Origin: Verrucomicrobiota bacterium
GTDB taxonomy: Bacteria > Verrucomicrobiota > Verrucomicrobiia > Limisphaerales > JACRJY01
Direction of reading: 5' to 3'
Length of the DNA: 35,610 nucleotides
Assembly: GCA_016235585.1 (NCBI GenBank)
Contig: JACRJY010000203.1
Coordinates: forward strand, 1 to 35,610
Shown one piece after another: positions 7,976 through 16,804 of the stretch. The notes beneath the pieces were generated by a model, which worked only from the letters and a program-made list of their open reading frames with translations, was not told the DNA's origin and did not search any database. The stretch's first letter is position 1; each line of letters opens with the position of its first letter. Both the position numbers and the translations under genes were made by a program.

Positions 7976-10528
7976 ATGAAGAAAAACATATTGATTTGCA
8001 TAGCCCTGCTTGCTGTGTTCCTGGCAGGCAGGCTCTGTGCACAAACCCCGGCGGTGGACTGGCATAACATCGCCGGTGGCGGCGGCACGAGCAGCAATGG
8101 AGTGTTGACCATCCGTGGCATCATCGGCCAGCCAGTCAGCCAATCGTCGGGGAACGGCGCGCTCAAGATCAGCGCCGGGCTTTATTACGAGAAGCAATTC
8201 GCCATCCCAGCGCCCGAAGCGACAAATCAGATCGGTTCCGTCACCGAGGATGCGGGGGCGCAGTCCATCACGCTCAACGCTGACGGTCCCGGTCCGCTGG
8301 GCTTCGTGCTTGTGACGAACGCGGCGCACGGCACGGTGAGCATCAGCGGCAATGTCGCGACCTACACGCCGTTGAACAACTATCAGGGCATTGACACCTT
8401 CAGCTACGTGGTGACGAACTCCAGCGGTTCCTCCACCGTGGCGACGGTGACGGTGAACGTGGCCAACGTGAACGACATCCTGCCCTTCGCCTTCAGCAAC
8501 GCGGTGAACTACGCCGTGGGCCTCGCGCCAAGCGCCGTCGTGGCGGGGAAGTTCGACAAAGGCACAACGCTTGACCTCGCCGTGGCGAACTACAGCAACA
8601 ACTTTGTGAACATCCTGCTGGGCACGGGCACCTTCACCAACGGTGCGCCCCCCGCGGCGGTGGGCAACGGCCCGGTGTCGCTGGCGACGGCCAACTTCAA
8701 CAGCCACACGAACCAGGACATGAAGGCCGACGTGCTGGTGGTGAACAAGGGCGACAACACGATTCAAGTGCTGCTCGGCGACGGCCTGGGCGGCTTCACG
8801 AACCTGACGCCTGTCGCGGTGGGCAGCAGCCCCAGCGCCGTCGCCGTGGGCGACGTGAACAAGGACGGGCGCGTGGATGCGGTCGTTGCCAACGAGAATG
8901 ATCACACCATCACCGTGCTGCTCGGCCATGGCGACGGTGAGTTCCGCACCGGCAGCACGAACTTCGCCGTCGGCACGAACCCCGTCGCGGTGGCGGTGGC
9001 GGATTTCAACAAGGACATGAAGGCCGACGCGGCCACGGCCAACTATGGCGACAACACGGTGAGCATCCTCTGGGGCAATGGCACCGGCTTCCTGACCAAC
9101 GCCGCCCACTACGCCGTCGGTGCGAACCCGAACGCCCTCGCTGCCGGCGACTTCAACAAGGACGGGCGCGTGGATCTGGTCGTGGCCAACTACGGCGATG
9201 ACACCATCTCCGTCCTCTTGAGCGTGCGCCAGACCAACAGCGGCGTGCGGACGAACACCTTCCTGCGCACCGATTATCCCGTGGGCATCAACCCCAGCGC
9301 CGTCATCGTCACGAACATCAACAAGGATGCCTATCAGGACATCATTGTGGCGGGCTACTACGAGAACACCGTGCAGGTGCTGCTGGGCCGCACCAACGGC
9401 GCGTTCGAGTATTTCTACAACGACCCGTCCGCGACGGAGCCGGTCGGCACCAATCCCATCGCGCTGGCCGTGGGAAACTTCAATGCGGACATGGATCTCG
9501 ACGTGGCCGTCGCCAACTGGGGCAGCGGCAACGTGAGCATCCTCTTGAACAACTACACGCCGGTGGCCTACGGGCAGAAGGTCAATGTGACGGAAGACAC
9601 CGCGACGCCCATCACCCTGACGGCGACGTTCGGCCCGCTCAATTACCTCATTCTCTCTGGCCCAACCAACGGCAGCTTCACGCTGACCAACGGCGTGATG
9701 AGCAACGCCACGGCCAGCCCGGTGCTCACGTATCTGCCCACGACCAACGCCAACGGGAAGGACTTGATCACCTTCAAGGTGCAGGACGACGGCGGGAAGA
9801 CCTCGAAGGTGGTGAAGGTGGAGATTGTGATTGTGCCGGTCAACGACGCACCGGCGTTCAGTCTCGCGAGCAACGCCATTGAGCTGGCGGAGGACAGCGC
9901 GAAGCGGAGCATCACGAACTTCGCCACGGACTTGGATCGCGGCGCGAGCGGCCACGCGACAGAGATCAAACAGTTCCTTTACTTCACGATGACGAACGAC
10001 AATCCCGGTCTGTTCCTCGTGGCCCCAGGGATGAAGATGTCGGGGACGAACGCGACAATCCTGACCTTCCAGCCGGCGAAGAACGCGCACGGGGCGGCGA
10101 CGGTGGGCGTGCAGTTGTATGACGTGGGGATGAACCCGAAGACGAACTACTCGGCGTGGCAGACCTTCACGCTGACGGTGACGAACGTGAACGACACGCC
10201 CGTGCTGTTCAACTATCCCGCCGTCTTCCCGCCGGTGAAGACGAACAGCTCGACCAACATCACCTTCGCCGTGTGGGACCACGACACGGGCACCAACGGT
10301 TTGTTCTACTCGGTGAACTGGACGAACACGGCCTTGTTTGCCGACGCGGCGAGCAAGGGCAATCTCACAGCGTTCGCCTCGACGAACTTCGCCTTCGGCA
10401 CGGTGGGGACAAACCGCACGCTGACGATCTATCCCGCCTTCGGCCAGAAGGGCACCGACAAGCTCATCGTCACCCTCTACGACGGCACCAACTCGGTCAG
10501 CAAGACCAACGCCGTCACGGTGAAGTAG
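7976..10528 (+). CDS. Exported FG-GAP/VCBS repeat protein with cadherin-like domains
   Basis: About 850 residues. The start at 7976 gives a clear signal peptide (MKKNILICIALLAVFLAGRLCAQ). Next comes a cadherin-like domain (SVTEDAGAQSITLNADGPGP up to NVANVND). At least seven FG-GAP/VCBS units follow, with D-x-N-x-D-G-x-x-D calcium-loop patterns such as DFNKDGRVDLVVAN. Two further Ig/cadherin-like domains begin VNVTEDTATP and IELAEDSAKR. This composition suits an extracellular or surface adhesin or matrix protein. It starts 31 bp after the end of the previous exported protein and may share its transcript. It converges on the next gene with only 6 bp between stops. Confidence 0.88.
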   Translation: MKKNILICIALLAVFLAGRLCAQTPAVDWHNIAGGGGTSSNGVLTIRGIIGQPVSQSSGNGALKISAGLYYEKQFAIPAPEATNQIGSVTEDAGAQSITLNADGPGPLGFVLVTNAAHGTVSISGNVATYTPLNNYQGIDTFSYVVTNSSGSSTVATVTVNVANVNDILPFAFSNAVNYAVGLAPSAVVAGKFDKGTTLDLAVANYSNNFVNILLGTGTFTNGAPPAAVGNGPVSLATANFNSHTNQDMKADVLVVNKGDNTIQVLLGDGLGGFTNLTPVAVGSSPSAVAVGDVNKDGRVDAVVANENDHTITVLLGHGDGEFRTGSTNFAVGTNPVAVAVADFNKDMKADAATANYGDNTVSILWGNGTGFLTNAAHYAVGANPNALAAGDFNKDGRVDLVVANYGDDTISVLLSVRQTNSGVRTNTFLRTDYPVGINPSAVIVTNINKDAYQDIIVAGYYENTVQVLLGRTNGAFEYFYNDPSATEPVGTNPIALAVGNFNADMDLDVAVANWGSGNVSILLNNYTPVAYGQKVNVTEDTATPITLTATFGPLNYLILSGPTNGSFTLTNGVMSNATASPVLTYLPTTNANGKDLITFKVQDDGGKTSKVVKVEIVIVPVNDAPAFSLASNAIELAEDSAKRSITNFATDLDRGASGHATEIKQFLYFTMTNDNPGLFLVAPGMKMSGTNATILTFQPAKNAHGAATVGVQLYDVGMNPKTNYSAWQTFTLTVTNVNDTPVLFNYPAVFPPVKTNSSTNITFAVWDHDTGTNGLFYSVNWTNTALFADAASKGNLTAFASTNFAFGTVGTNRTLTIYPAFGQKGTDKLIVTLYDGTNSVSKTNAVTVK

Positions 10529-10534
10529 GCAAAC

Positions 10535-13500
10535 TCACTTTGAGATCACCCGGTAGAAGCGGCGGGGCAGGGCGGGCGCATTGGTGTCGAGGAACTGCAC
10601 CGCGCCGTTGGTGAAAATGAAGCCGTTGGTGATGGTCACCCAATTGGTCGTGGTCGTGGCCGCGAGATTGGTGCTGGCCTGCACCACGAAGTTCGTCACA
10701 TCGCCCGCCGTGAGCGCGGTGCCATCGCTGTCGCTGAAGAGCACCTGGAAGGAGCCGTTCGCCAGCTTCACGGGAGACTTCAGCTTTTGCGTCATCAGCA
10801 CGCGGAGCTGGGCGTTGGTGCTGGTGATCGCGGAAACGGAATTGGACACGGTGACGGAATACGCGCCCGCCAGCGCGCGCGTCACGGCGGGGATGAAGTA
10901 AATCTCGTTGGTCTCGCCCAACAAATTGGTGCCGCTCCGGCGCCACTGGTAGGTGATGGGTTTCGAGCTGCTGACGCTGGCGTAAAAGAGCGCGGTCGCG
11001 CCGTTCGAGACGGCGAGGCTCTGCGGCTGGGTGGCGAAGGTGATTGCGGGGCGGAGCACGAGCGAGGCGCTGGCGGTGGCGGCGGCGCCGTTGTTGTCCA
11101 CGACGCGCAGCGTGACGATGCGCGTGCCCGGAAACACGGGGCCGAAGGCGGCGAAGAATGAAGCGGTGATATTGGTCACGGGCGAAGCGCCGGCAGTGTC
11201 GAACGTGCCGTCGTTGTTCAAGTCCCATTGATAGCTCACGATGGTGTCGCCGAACGCGCTGTCCGGCTCCGTCGAACCGGCGGCGTTGAGCGTGAAGCCC
11301 TCGCCCACTTCCGCCGAATACGGCCCGCCGGCCACGGCCACGGGCGCGCGGTTCTCGATGATCCAAAAGAGCGAGCCGGCGTCCTCCACCGTGCCGTCGT
11401 AGGTCGCGCCGTAGAACACGCCGTCCATGCCGAGGCGCAGCCCCGCGTCGGGATGCCCGCCGTCGAGAAAGGCGTTGAAGCTCCACAGCACGGTGAAGCC
11501 GCCGCCGGCGGGGTTGAGCTTGAAGACGGTGCCGCCGTCGAATTCGCCGCCGTTTTTCGCCGTGCCGTAAATCATCCCGCCGGGGCCGTTGGCGAGGCTG
11601 CGCGGCGCGCCGCCCTCGCCCGTGCCGTCGAGCGACCAGAGCGTGGTGAAACCGCTGCCGTCCTTGTTCACCCGGAACACCGTGCCGGACAAATTCACGC
11701 CGCCCTCCGGCGTGGTGCCGTAAAGCGCGCCGCCGGGGCCGTCGAGAAGCGCGGCGGGGTTCGCGCCGTCGTCCGCGCCCTCGAACGTGTAAAGCACGGT
11801 GAACTCCGCGCCGTCCTTGTTCATCCCAAACACCGTGCCGAGGCCGTTCGTGCCGCCGTCGCGGGCGGTGCCGTAGAGTTTTCCGTCGCCGGCCTCGAGG
11901 AGCGCGCCGGGGTTCGCGCCGTCGCTGCCGCCATCGAGCGCGTGGAGCACGCTGAAGCCGGTGCCGTCCTTGTTCATCTTGAACACCGTTCCGGAACTGT
12001 GCGCGCCGCCCGTCGTCGTCGTGCCGTAGAGCGCGCCGTCGCCGCCCTCGATCAGTGCGGCGGCGGGGTTGCCGCCGTCATTGTCGAAATCAAGGTTCCG
12101 CAGCACGGTGAAGCCGGAGCCGTCGCGGTTGATTTTGAAAAGGGTTCCCCAGCCGTTCGCCCCGTCGCCCGACGCGGTGCCGTAGAGCGCCCCGTCGCCG
12201 GCCGCGAGCAGCGCGTTCGGACTCGTGCCGGCGGCGGCGTCGAGCGCGCGCAGCACGGTGTAACTGCCGCCGTCCTTGTTCACGCGGAAGATGGTGCCGA
12301 GGCCCGCATCGCCGCCCGCGAGGGTCGTGCCGTAGAGCACGCCGTCGCCGCCCTCGGCGGGCGTGGCGGCGGCGTTTCTTCCGTCGGCGGAAATGAACCG
12401 CCAGAGCGGCGTGAAGCCGTTGCCATCCTTGTCCATTTTGAAAAGGAGACCGGGCGCGATGTCGGCCACGCCTGTCGCACCGTAGAGCGCGCCGTCGCCG
12501 CCTTCAATCACCCCCGCCACAACGCCGCCGCCGTCGCCCGCAATGTCCGGCGAGCGAATGACGGCGAAGTTGGAGCCGTCGCGGTCAATGCGGAAAATCG
12601 TGCCCTGGCCCGCGCCGCCGCCCGCGCTCGCGGTGCCGTAAAGCGCGCCGTCGCCGCCCTCGATCAACTTCGCGGCGGGCGCGCCACCGTCGCCCGCGCC
12701 GTCGAGCGAGTGGAGGACGGCAAATTCCGCGCCGTCCTCCATGAGCCGGAAGAGGGTGCCGCCGCCGGAAGCCCCGCCAAGCTGCGCCGTGCCGTAGAGC
12801 ATCCCGTCGCTGGCCTTCAACAAACCGGCGGCGGGATTGCCGCCGTCGGGCGCGGCGTCGAGCGCGCGGAGCACGGTGAATTCATTGCCGTCGGGCGTGA
12901 GGCGGAACACCGTGCCGCCGTCATTCACGCCGCCGGTGCTGGCCGTGCCGTAGAACGCACCGTCCGCGCCCTCGACGGGCGTGCCGAGCGGCGTGCCGCC
13001 GTCATTCGCGCCGTCAAACGAATGGAGAATGGCCAATTCGCTGCCGTCCTTGTTCACGGAGAAAAGAGTGCCCTGGCCGTTGACGCCGCCCGCGCTGGCC
13101 GTGCCGTAGAGTTTGCCATCGCTCGCCTCGACGAGCGCGGACTTGGACGCGGTGCCGGAATTGGCGTCGAAATGCACCAGCACGCCGAAATCACTGCCAT
13201 CCTTGAGCAGCCAGAACAGCGCGCCGCCGCCGTGCGCGCCGCCCGCGGGCGTGGTGCCGTAGAGCCGTCCGTCACTGCCCTCGATGAGCGCGGCCTCGGG
13301 CGCGCCGCCGCTGAAGCTGTTGAGGAAATTCCACAGGATGGTGAAGCCGGTGCCGTCAGTATTTACGGCGAAGAGGGTGCCGTTGCCGAAATTGCCCCCG
13401 ACGGTCGTGGTGCCGTAAAGCCGTCCGTCACTGGCCTGAAGCAGCGGCGCGCGGCAGTCGCGCAGCGCAACCGTGGAGTCGCCGAACGAATGAATCGTCT

Positions 13501-13654
13501 GGAAGCGCACGACCGGCGCGGCGTCCACCAACGGAGTGAACGCCAGCAGGACGGCGGCGAACAGGCCGCACAACGAAGCGACACGCGAACAGGGCAGGGC
13601 AGGGCGGGGCCGCTTCGAGCCGGAAGCGCTGCCAGATGTTTGTGCCGTGTTCAC
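10535..13654 (-). CDS. Exported TIGR03803 tandem-repeat protein with PKD and Ig-like domains
   Basis: About 1039 residues from GTG 13654, the most suitable start upstream of the hydrophobic signal segment (SLCGLFAAVLLAFTPLVDAAP). An upstream ATG at 13858 would add unlikely sequence. Fourteen units of the choice-of-anchor type follow, each with a DG(A/R/K)LYGT-GG motif and NKDG-FTVL. After them come a PKD domain (APVAVAGGPYSAEVGEGFTL to YQWDLNNDGTFD), an Ig-like domain (TFATQPQSLAVSNGATALFY to YQWRRSGTN) and a C-terminal module ending RRFYRVISK, frequent in verrucomicrobial exported proteins. Likely an extracellular structural or binding protein; no catalytic motif seen. Confidence 0.85.
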   Translation of the reverse strand: MNTAQTSGSASGSKRPRPALPCSRVASLCGLFAAVLLAFTPLVDAAPVVRFQTIHSFGDSTVALRDCRAPLLQASDGRLYGTTTVGGNFGNGTLFAVNTDGTGFTILWNFLNSFSGGAPEAALIEGSDGRLYGTTPAGGAHGGGALFWLLKDGSDFGVLVHFDANSGTASKSALVEASDGKLYGTASAGGVNGQGTLFSVNKDGSELAILHSFDGANDGGTPLGTPVEGADGAFYGTASTGGVNDGGTVFRLTPDGNEFTVLRALDAAPDGGNPAAGLLKASDGMLYGTAQLGGASGGGTLFRLMEDGAEFAVLHSLDGAGDGGAPAAKLIEGGDGALYGTASAGGGAGQGTIFRIDRDGSNFAVIRSPDIAGDGGGVVAGVIEGGDGALYGATGVADIAPGLLFKMDKDGNGFTPLWRFISADGRNAAATPAEGGDGVLYGTTLAGGDAGLGTIFRVNKDGGSYTVLRALDAAAGTSPNALLAAGDGALYGTASGDGANGWGTLFKINRDGSGFTVLRNLDFDNDGGNPAAALIEGGDGALYGTTTTGGAHSSGTVFKMNKDGTGFSVLHALDGGSDGANPGALLEAGDGKLYGTARDGGTNGLGTVFGMNKDGAEFTVLYTFEGADDGANPAALLDGPGGALYGTTPEGGVNLSGTVFRVNKDGSGFTTLWSLDGTGEGGAPRSLANGPGGMIYGTAKNGGEFDGGTVFKLNPAGGGFTVLWSFNAFLDGGHPDAGLRLGMDGVFYGATYDGTVEDAGSLFWIIENRAPVAVAGGPYSAEVGEGFTLNAAGSTEPDSAFGDTIVSYQWDLNNDGTFDTAGASPVTNITASFFAAFGPVFPGTRIVTLRVVDNNGAAATASASLVLRPAITFATQPQSLAVSNGATALFYASVSSSKPITYQWRRSGTNLLGETNEIYFIPAVTRALAGAYSVTVSNSVSAITSTNAQLRVLMTQKLKSPVKLANGSFQVLFSDSDGTALTAGDVTNFVVQASTNLAATTTTNWVTITNGFIFTNGAVQFLDTNAPALPRRFYRVISK

Positions 13655-14029
13655 AACCCTACGTGATGCAGATAAAATACCACCCCCTACCAAAGCAAAA
13701 TTCACGACGGCCTTCAAGGCATTTGGCCTACGGGCAACCCTGTATTGCCCGGCTTCGATTGGTTCGCGCCTTGGCTTGTCGCAGTCGGGGCGGGCATCCA
13801 GGGAGGGATGCGCGGGCTCTCCGCTGCTTTTGGTGGGATCGCCCAGAGCGCGAAGCAAGCCGGATCAGAAGACTCCCTCTCCTCATCGGATGGGGAAGAG
13901 GGTATCCGCAAGGACGGGTGCCGGACAGTTGCACAAGTCCCGGCAGCGACGCCGTCTTTTGGTTGCCTGAAAAGTGAGCGGAACAATTTCGGCATTTCCC
14001 CGGCAGAGGTTTCTTCCTACACTCGCCCC
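13655..14029. other. Divergent intergenic region with a perfect palindrome
   Basis: This 375-base gap separates the TIGR03803 gene (minus) from the sulfatase gene (plus), so both promoters should lie here. It holds a perfect 7-bp inverted repeat with a 7-base loop, CGGGCAA (13731-13737) and TTGCCCG (13745-13751), which could be an operator or a small hairpin. It also has a CCCTCTCC/GGGGAAGAGGG palindrome near 13875-13900. No clear -35/-10 pair and no gene seen. Confidence 0.5.
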
Positions 14030-15925
14030 ATGATTCTCCGTCTGCTCCTCCTGGCGCTGCTTGGCGTTCTTGGCGGCAACTCCTTCGCCGCCGCGCCGCG
14101 CCCGAACCTCCTGTGGATCACCGCCGAGGACATGAGCCCCAACCTCGGCGGCTATGGCGACAAGTTCGCGCGTTCGCCGAATCTCGACGTGTTCGCGCGG
14201 CAGGCGGTGCGCTACACGCGGGCCTTCGCCACCGCGCCGGTCTGCGCGCCGTCGCGCGCGTGCCTCATCACCGGCCTCTACGCGACCTCGCTCGGCAATC
14301 CGCATCTGCGCTGCGAGATGACGATTCCGGCGGAGTTCAAGGGCTACGCGGCGCATCTGCGCGGGGCGGGGTGGTTCACGAGCAACAACGTGAAGACGGA
14401 CTACAACCTGCGCGACGAGGCGGCGTTCATCCGCGCGGCGTGGAACCAGAGCAGCGCGCAGGCGCACTGGCGCGGGCGCGCGGCGGGCCAGCCGTTCTTC
14501 GCCGTGTTCAACCTGATGGAGACGCATCAGTCGCGCACGAGCGTGTGGCCGTGGGAGCAGTTCGAGAAGGAAATCGCCGCGCAGCTCTCGCCCGGCGAGC
14601 GCGCCGAGCCGAAGGCGGTGCCGCTGCCGCCGTTCTACCCCGACACGCCGCTGGCCCGTCGCGCGATGGCGCGCTACTACGACTGCATCGCGGTGATGGA
14701 TCAGAAGGCGGGCCGCATCCTGCGCGAACTCGAAGCCGACGGCCTCGCCGATGACACGATTGTGTTCTTCTACTCCGACCACGGCATGGGGATGCCGCGC
14801 GGCAAGCGCGTGCTGCATGATTCCGGCCTGCACGTGCCGCTGCTCATCCGCTTCCCGAAGAAATGGCAGCACCTCGCGCCCGCGCCTCCCGGCGAAACGG
14901 TGGACCGGCTCGTGAGCTTCGTGGATTTCGCGCCCACGGTGCTGGGCCTCGCGGGCGTTCCCGTGCCGAAGCCGATGCAGGGCGTGGCGTTCCTTGGCGC
15001 GGCGGCGGGCAGGCCGCGTGAGTTTGTTGTCGGCGCGCGCGACCGGGTGGATGAGGTCATTGACACGGCGCGTTCCGTGCGCGACGAGCGCTGGCTTTAC
15101 ATCCGCAATTACCGTCCGCACCTCTCATGGGCGCCGCCGGAGGGTTACTCGGATCAGAGCGACTTCCGCCGTGAACTGCTGCAAATGGGCCGCGCCGGGA
15201 AACTCACCGGCGGCGCGGCGCAATACACTTCAACCACGCGCCCCGCCGAGGAACTCTTCGACACCGCCGCTGACCCGCATCAGTTGCGGAACCTCACCGG
15301 TGAGTCCGCGCACCGGGCCACGCTGGAGCGGATGCGCGCGCGCCTGCACCAGTGGCAGATGGAGACGCGCGACCTCGGCCTGGTGCCCGAAGCGGATATG
15401 CTCGCGCGGGCGGGCGGTGAGTCGCCCTACGAAATGGCGCGGCGTCCCGGCAAGTATCCCGTCGAGCGTGTGCTGGCGGCGGCGGAGTGTGTGGGCCGGC
15501 GCGAAGCGGTGCCGCAAATGCGCGAGGCGTTGAAAGATGCCGACGCGGGTGTGCGCTACTGGTCGGTCGTGGGTCTGCGTGCGGCGGGGGACGAGGCGAT
15601 TTCGGCGAAGAGCGAACTGGAGCAGGCCTTGAAGGATGGTGCGGTGACGGTTCGCATCGAGGCGGCAGGTGCGCTGTTGGAACGTGGTGAGCATCCCGCC
15701 GCGCTGCAACGGCTCGCCACCGAACTGCGCTCCGCCGATGGCAACGTCGCGCTCCACGCCGCGCGCACTTTGGAACTGCTCGGGGCGCGGGCGCGTCCGA
15801 TTCTTCCCGCGATGCGCGAGCGTCTCGCCATCGCGCAGGCCGCCGAGGGGAAGGAGACGCTGGCGATGTTCATCCGCTTCGCGCTGGAAGCGGCGCTCCG
15901 CAATCTGGAAACGGCGGCGCGCTGA
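14030..15925 (+). CDS. Exported sulfatase with C-terminal HEAT-like repeats
   Basis: A 632-residue S1-family sulfatase, expected to hydrolyse sulfate esters, probably of polysaccharides. Start 14030 gives a signal peptide (MILRLLLLALLGVLGGNSFAAA). The formylglycine motif is C72-A-P-S-R within APVCAPSRACLITGLYAT. Metal-binding stretches are LLWITAEDMSPN near the start and FFYSDHGMG around residue 245. After the catalytic domain come HEAT-like repeats (about 500-632; LKDADAGVRYWSVVGLRAAGD, then VTVRIEAAGALLERG). This sulfatase plus HEAT architecture is frequent in Verrucomicrobiota and Planctomycetota. Activation needs a formylglycine-generating enzyme encoded elsewhere. Possible operon with the DUF1080 gene. 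Confidence 0.92.
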   Translation: MILRLLLLALLGVLGGNSFAAAPRPNLLWITAEDMSPNLGGYGDKFARSPNLDVFARQAVRYTRAFATAPVCAPSRACLITGLYATSLGNPHLRCEMTIPAEFKGYAAHLRGAGWFTSNNVKTDYNLRDEAAFIRAAWNQSSAQAHWRGRAAGQPFFAVFNLMETHQSRTSVWPWEQFEKEIAAQLSPGERAEPKAVPLPPFYPDTPLARRAMARYYDCIAVMDQKAGRILRELEADGLADDTIVFFYSDHGMGMPRGKRVLHDSGLHVPLLIRFPKKWQHLAPAPPGETVDRLVSFVDFAPTVLGLAGVPVPKPMQGVAFLGAAAGRPREFVVGARDRVDEVIDTARSVRDERWLYIRNYRPHLSWAPPEGYSDQSDFRRELLQMGRAGKLTGGAAQYTSTTRPAEELFDTAADPHQLRNLTGESAHRATLERMRARLHQWQMETRDLGLVPEADMLARAGGESPYEMARRPGKYPVERVLAAAECVGRREAVPQMREALKDADAGVRYWSVVGLRAAGDEAISAKSELEQALKDGAVTVRIEAAGALLERGEHPAALQRLATELRSADGNVALHAARTLELLGARARPILPAMRERLAIAQAAEGKETLAMFIRFALEAALRNLETAAR

Positions 15926-15957
15926 CCCGCTATGAACCGAAACCATGCAGTTGGAAA

Positions 15958-16104
15958 GGGGAGCGCGACCGTCCCGGTCGCCCCCGTCGGCGTCCCGCCG
16001 ACGGGTTTGAGGCGAACCCACCGCACCCCAAACGGTGCGTCCGGTGGGCGCGGGGAAGTTTTCGGCGGGACGCCGAAAACTGCGGGCGAGACGCCACGCG
16101 CTCC
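15958..16104. repeat. Composite palindromic element between sulfatase and DUF1080 genes
   Basis: It starts GGGGAGCGCG and ends CGCGCTCC, with nested hairpins inside (CCGTCCCGG; GTCGGCGTCCCGCCGAC; TTTTCGGCGGGACGCCGAAAA). The first ~43 and last ~50 bases match the element at 20748-20894 (minus strand) with several compensatory changes, while the middles differ. It is clearly one family of dispersed element; here it is intergenic. Confidence 0.8.
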
Positions 16105-16126
16105 ACATTCCACTGCCTGGATTCGG

Positions 16127-16792
16127 ATGAATTCAACCATCACAATTCTGCTCACGCTGGTTTGCCTTGCGACCAGCCACCCGCTCCTTGCGGCGGACGA
16201 CTGGCTGACGCTGTTCAACGGGAAGAACCTTGCGGACTGGAAGGCCAATGCCGACCCCGGCGCGTTCACCGTGACGAACGGGCTGCTCAAGGCGCACGCC
16301 ACGCATCCGAAGAATCGCGGGCATCTCTTCTACGCCGGCGGTCGCGCGACCGGGCTGGAGCGGTTCAAGAATTTCGAGCTGGAGGCCGTCGTGCGCGGCG
16401 AGCCGGACTCCAACTCGGGAATTTTCTTCCACACCGACATGGAGACGCGCGACGGCGTGCTGCACCTGAAGAACGGCTACGAGGTGCAGTTGAACAGCGC
16501 GGCGAAGGAGAAGCGCAAGACCGGCAGCCTCTACGACGTGGTGGATCTGGCGACGTGTCCGGTGGATGACACGCAGTGGTTCACGGTGCGGATTCGCGTC
16601 GAGGGCAAACACATCCAGGTGTGGTTGAACGACGCGCGCGTGGTGGACTACGTGGAGCCGGAGAACGTGCAGCGCCCGCCGCAGCGCGTGGGGCGGGTGA
16701 TTCGTGCGGAGGGCGGGGCCATCGCGCTCCAGGCGCACGACGACACGAGCACGTTTTACTTCAAGAGCATCCGCATCCGGCGGCTGCCGTGA
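16127..16792 (+). CDS. Exported DUF1080 (3-keto-disaccharide hydrolase-like) protein
   Basis: A 221-residue protein with a signal peptide (MNSTITILLTLVCLATSHPLLAADD) and one DUF1080 domain of concanavalin-like fold. Visible family marks are WLTLFNGKNLADWKAN, FELEAVVRGEPDSNSGIFFH, NGYEVQLN, GSLYDV and FYFKSIRIRRL at the end. Family members are proposed to bind or cleave (3-keto-)glycosides in the periplasm. The start at 16127 excludes the palindromic element just upstream, which would otherwise be translated as an unnatural extension. The gene follows the sulfatase by about 200 bp and points toward the DUF1501 gene, with which it converges. Confidence 0.9.
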   Translation: MNSTITILLTLVCLATSHPLLAADDWLTLFNGKNLADWKANADPGAFTVTNGLLKAHATHPKNRGHLFYAGGRATGLERFKNFELEAVVRGEPDSNSGIFFHTDMETRDGVLHLKNGYEVQLNSAAKEKRKTGSLYDVVDLATCPVDDTQWFTVRIRVEGKHIQVWLNDARVVDYVEPENVQRPPQRVGRVIRAEGGAIALQAHDDTSTFYFKSIRIRRLP

Positions 16793-16804
16793 GGGCGAAG
16801 GCGT

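Noticed and set aside
7796-10282. 828-codon minus-strand frame across the FG-GAP gene
   Set aside because: The product is Arg/His/Val-rich without motifs, while the plus strand has a signal peptide and clear FG-GAP units.
11228-13666. 812-codon plus-strand frame across the TIGR03803 gene
   Set aside because: It only mirrors the repeat structure of the minus-strand gene; its units have no known motif.
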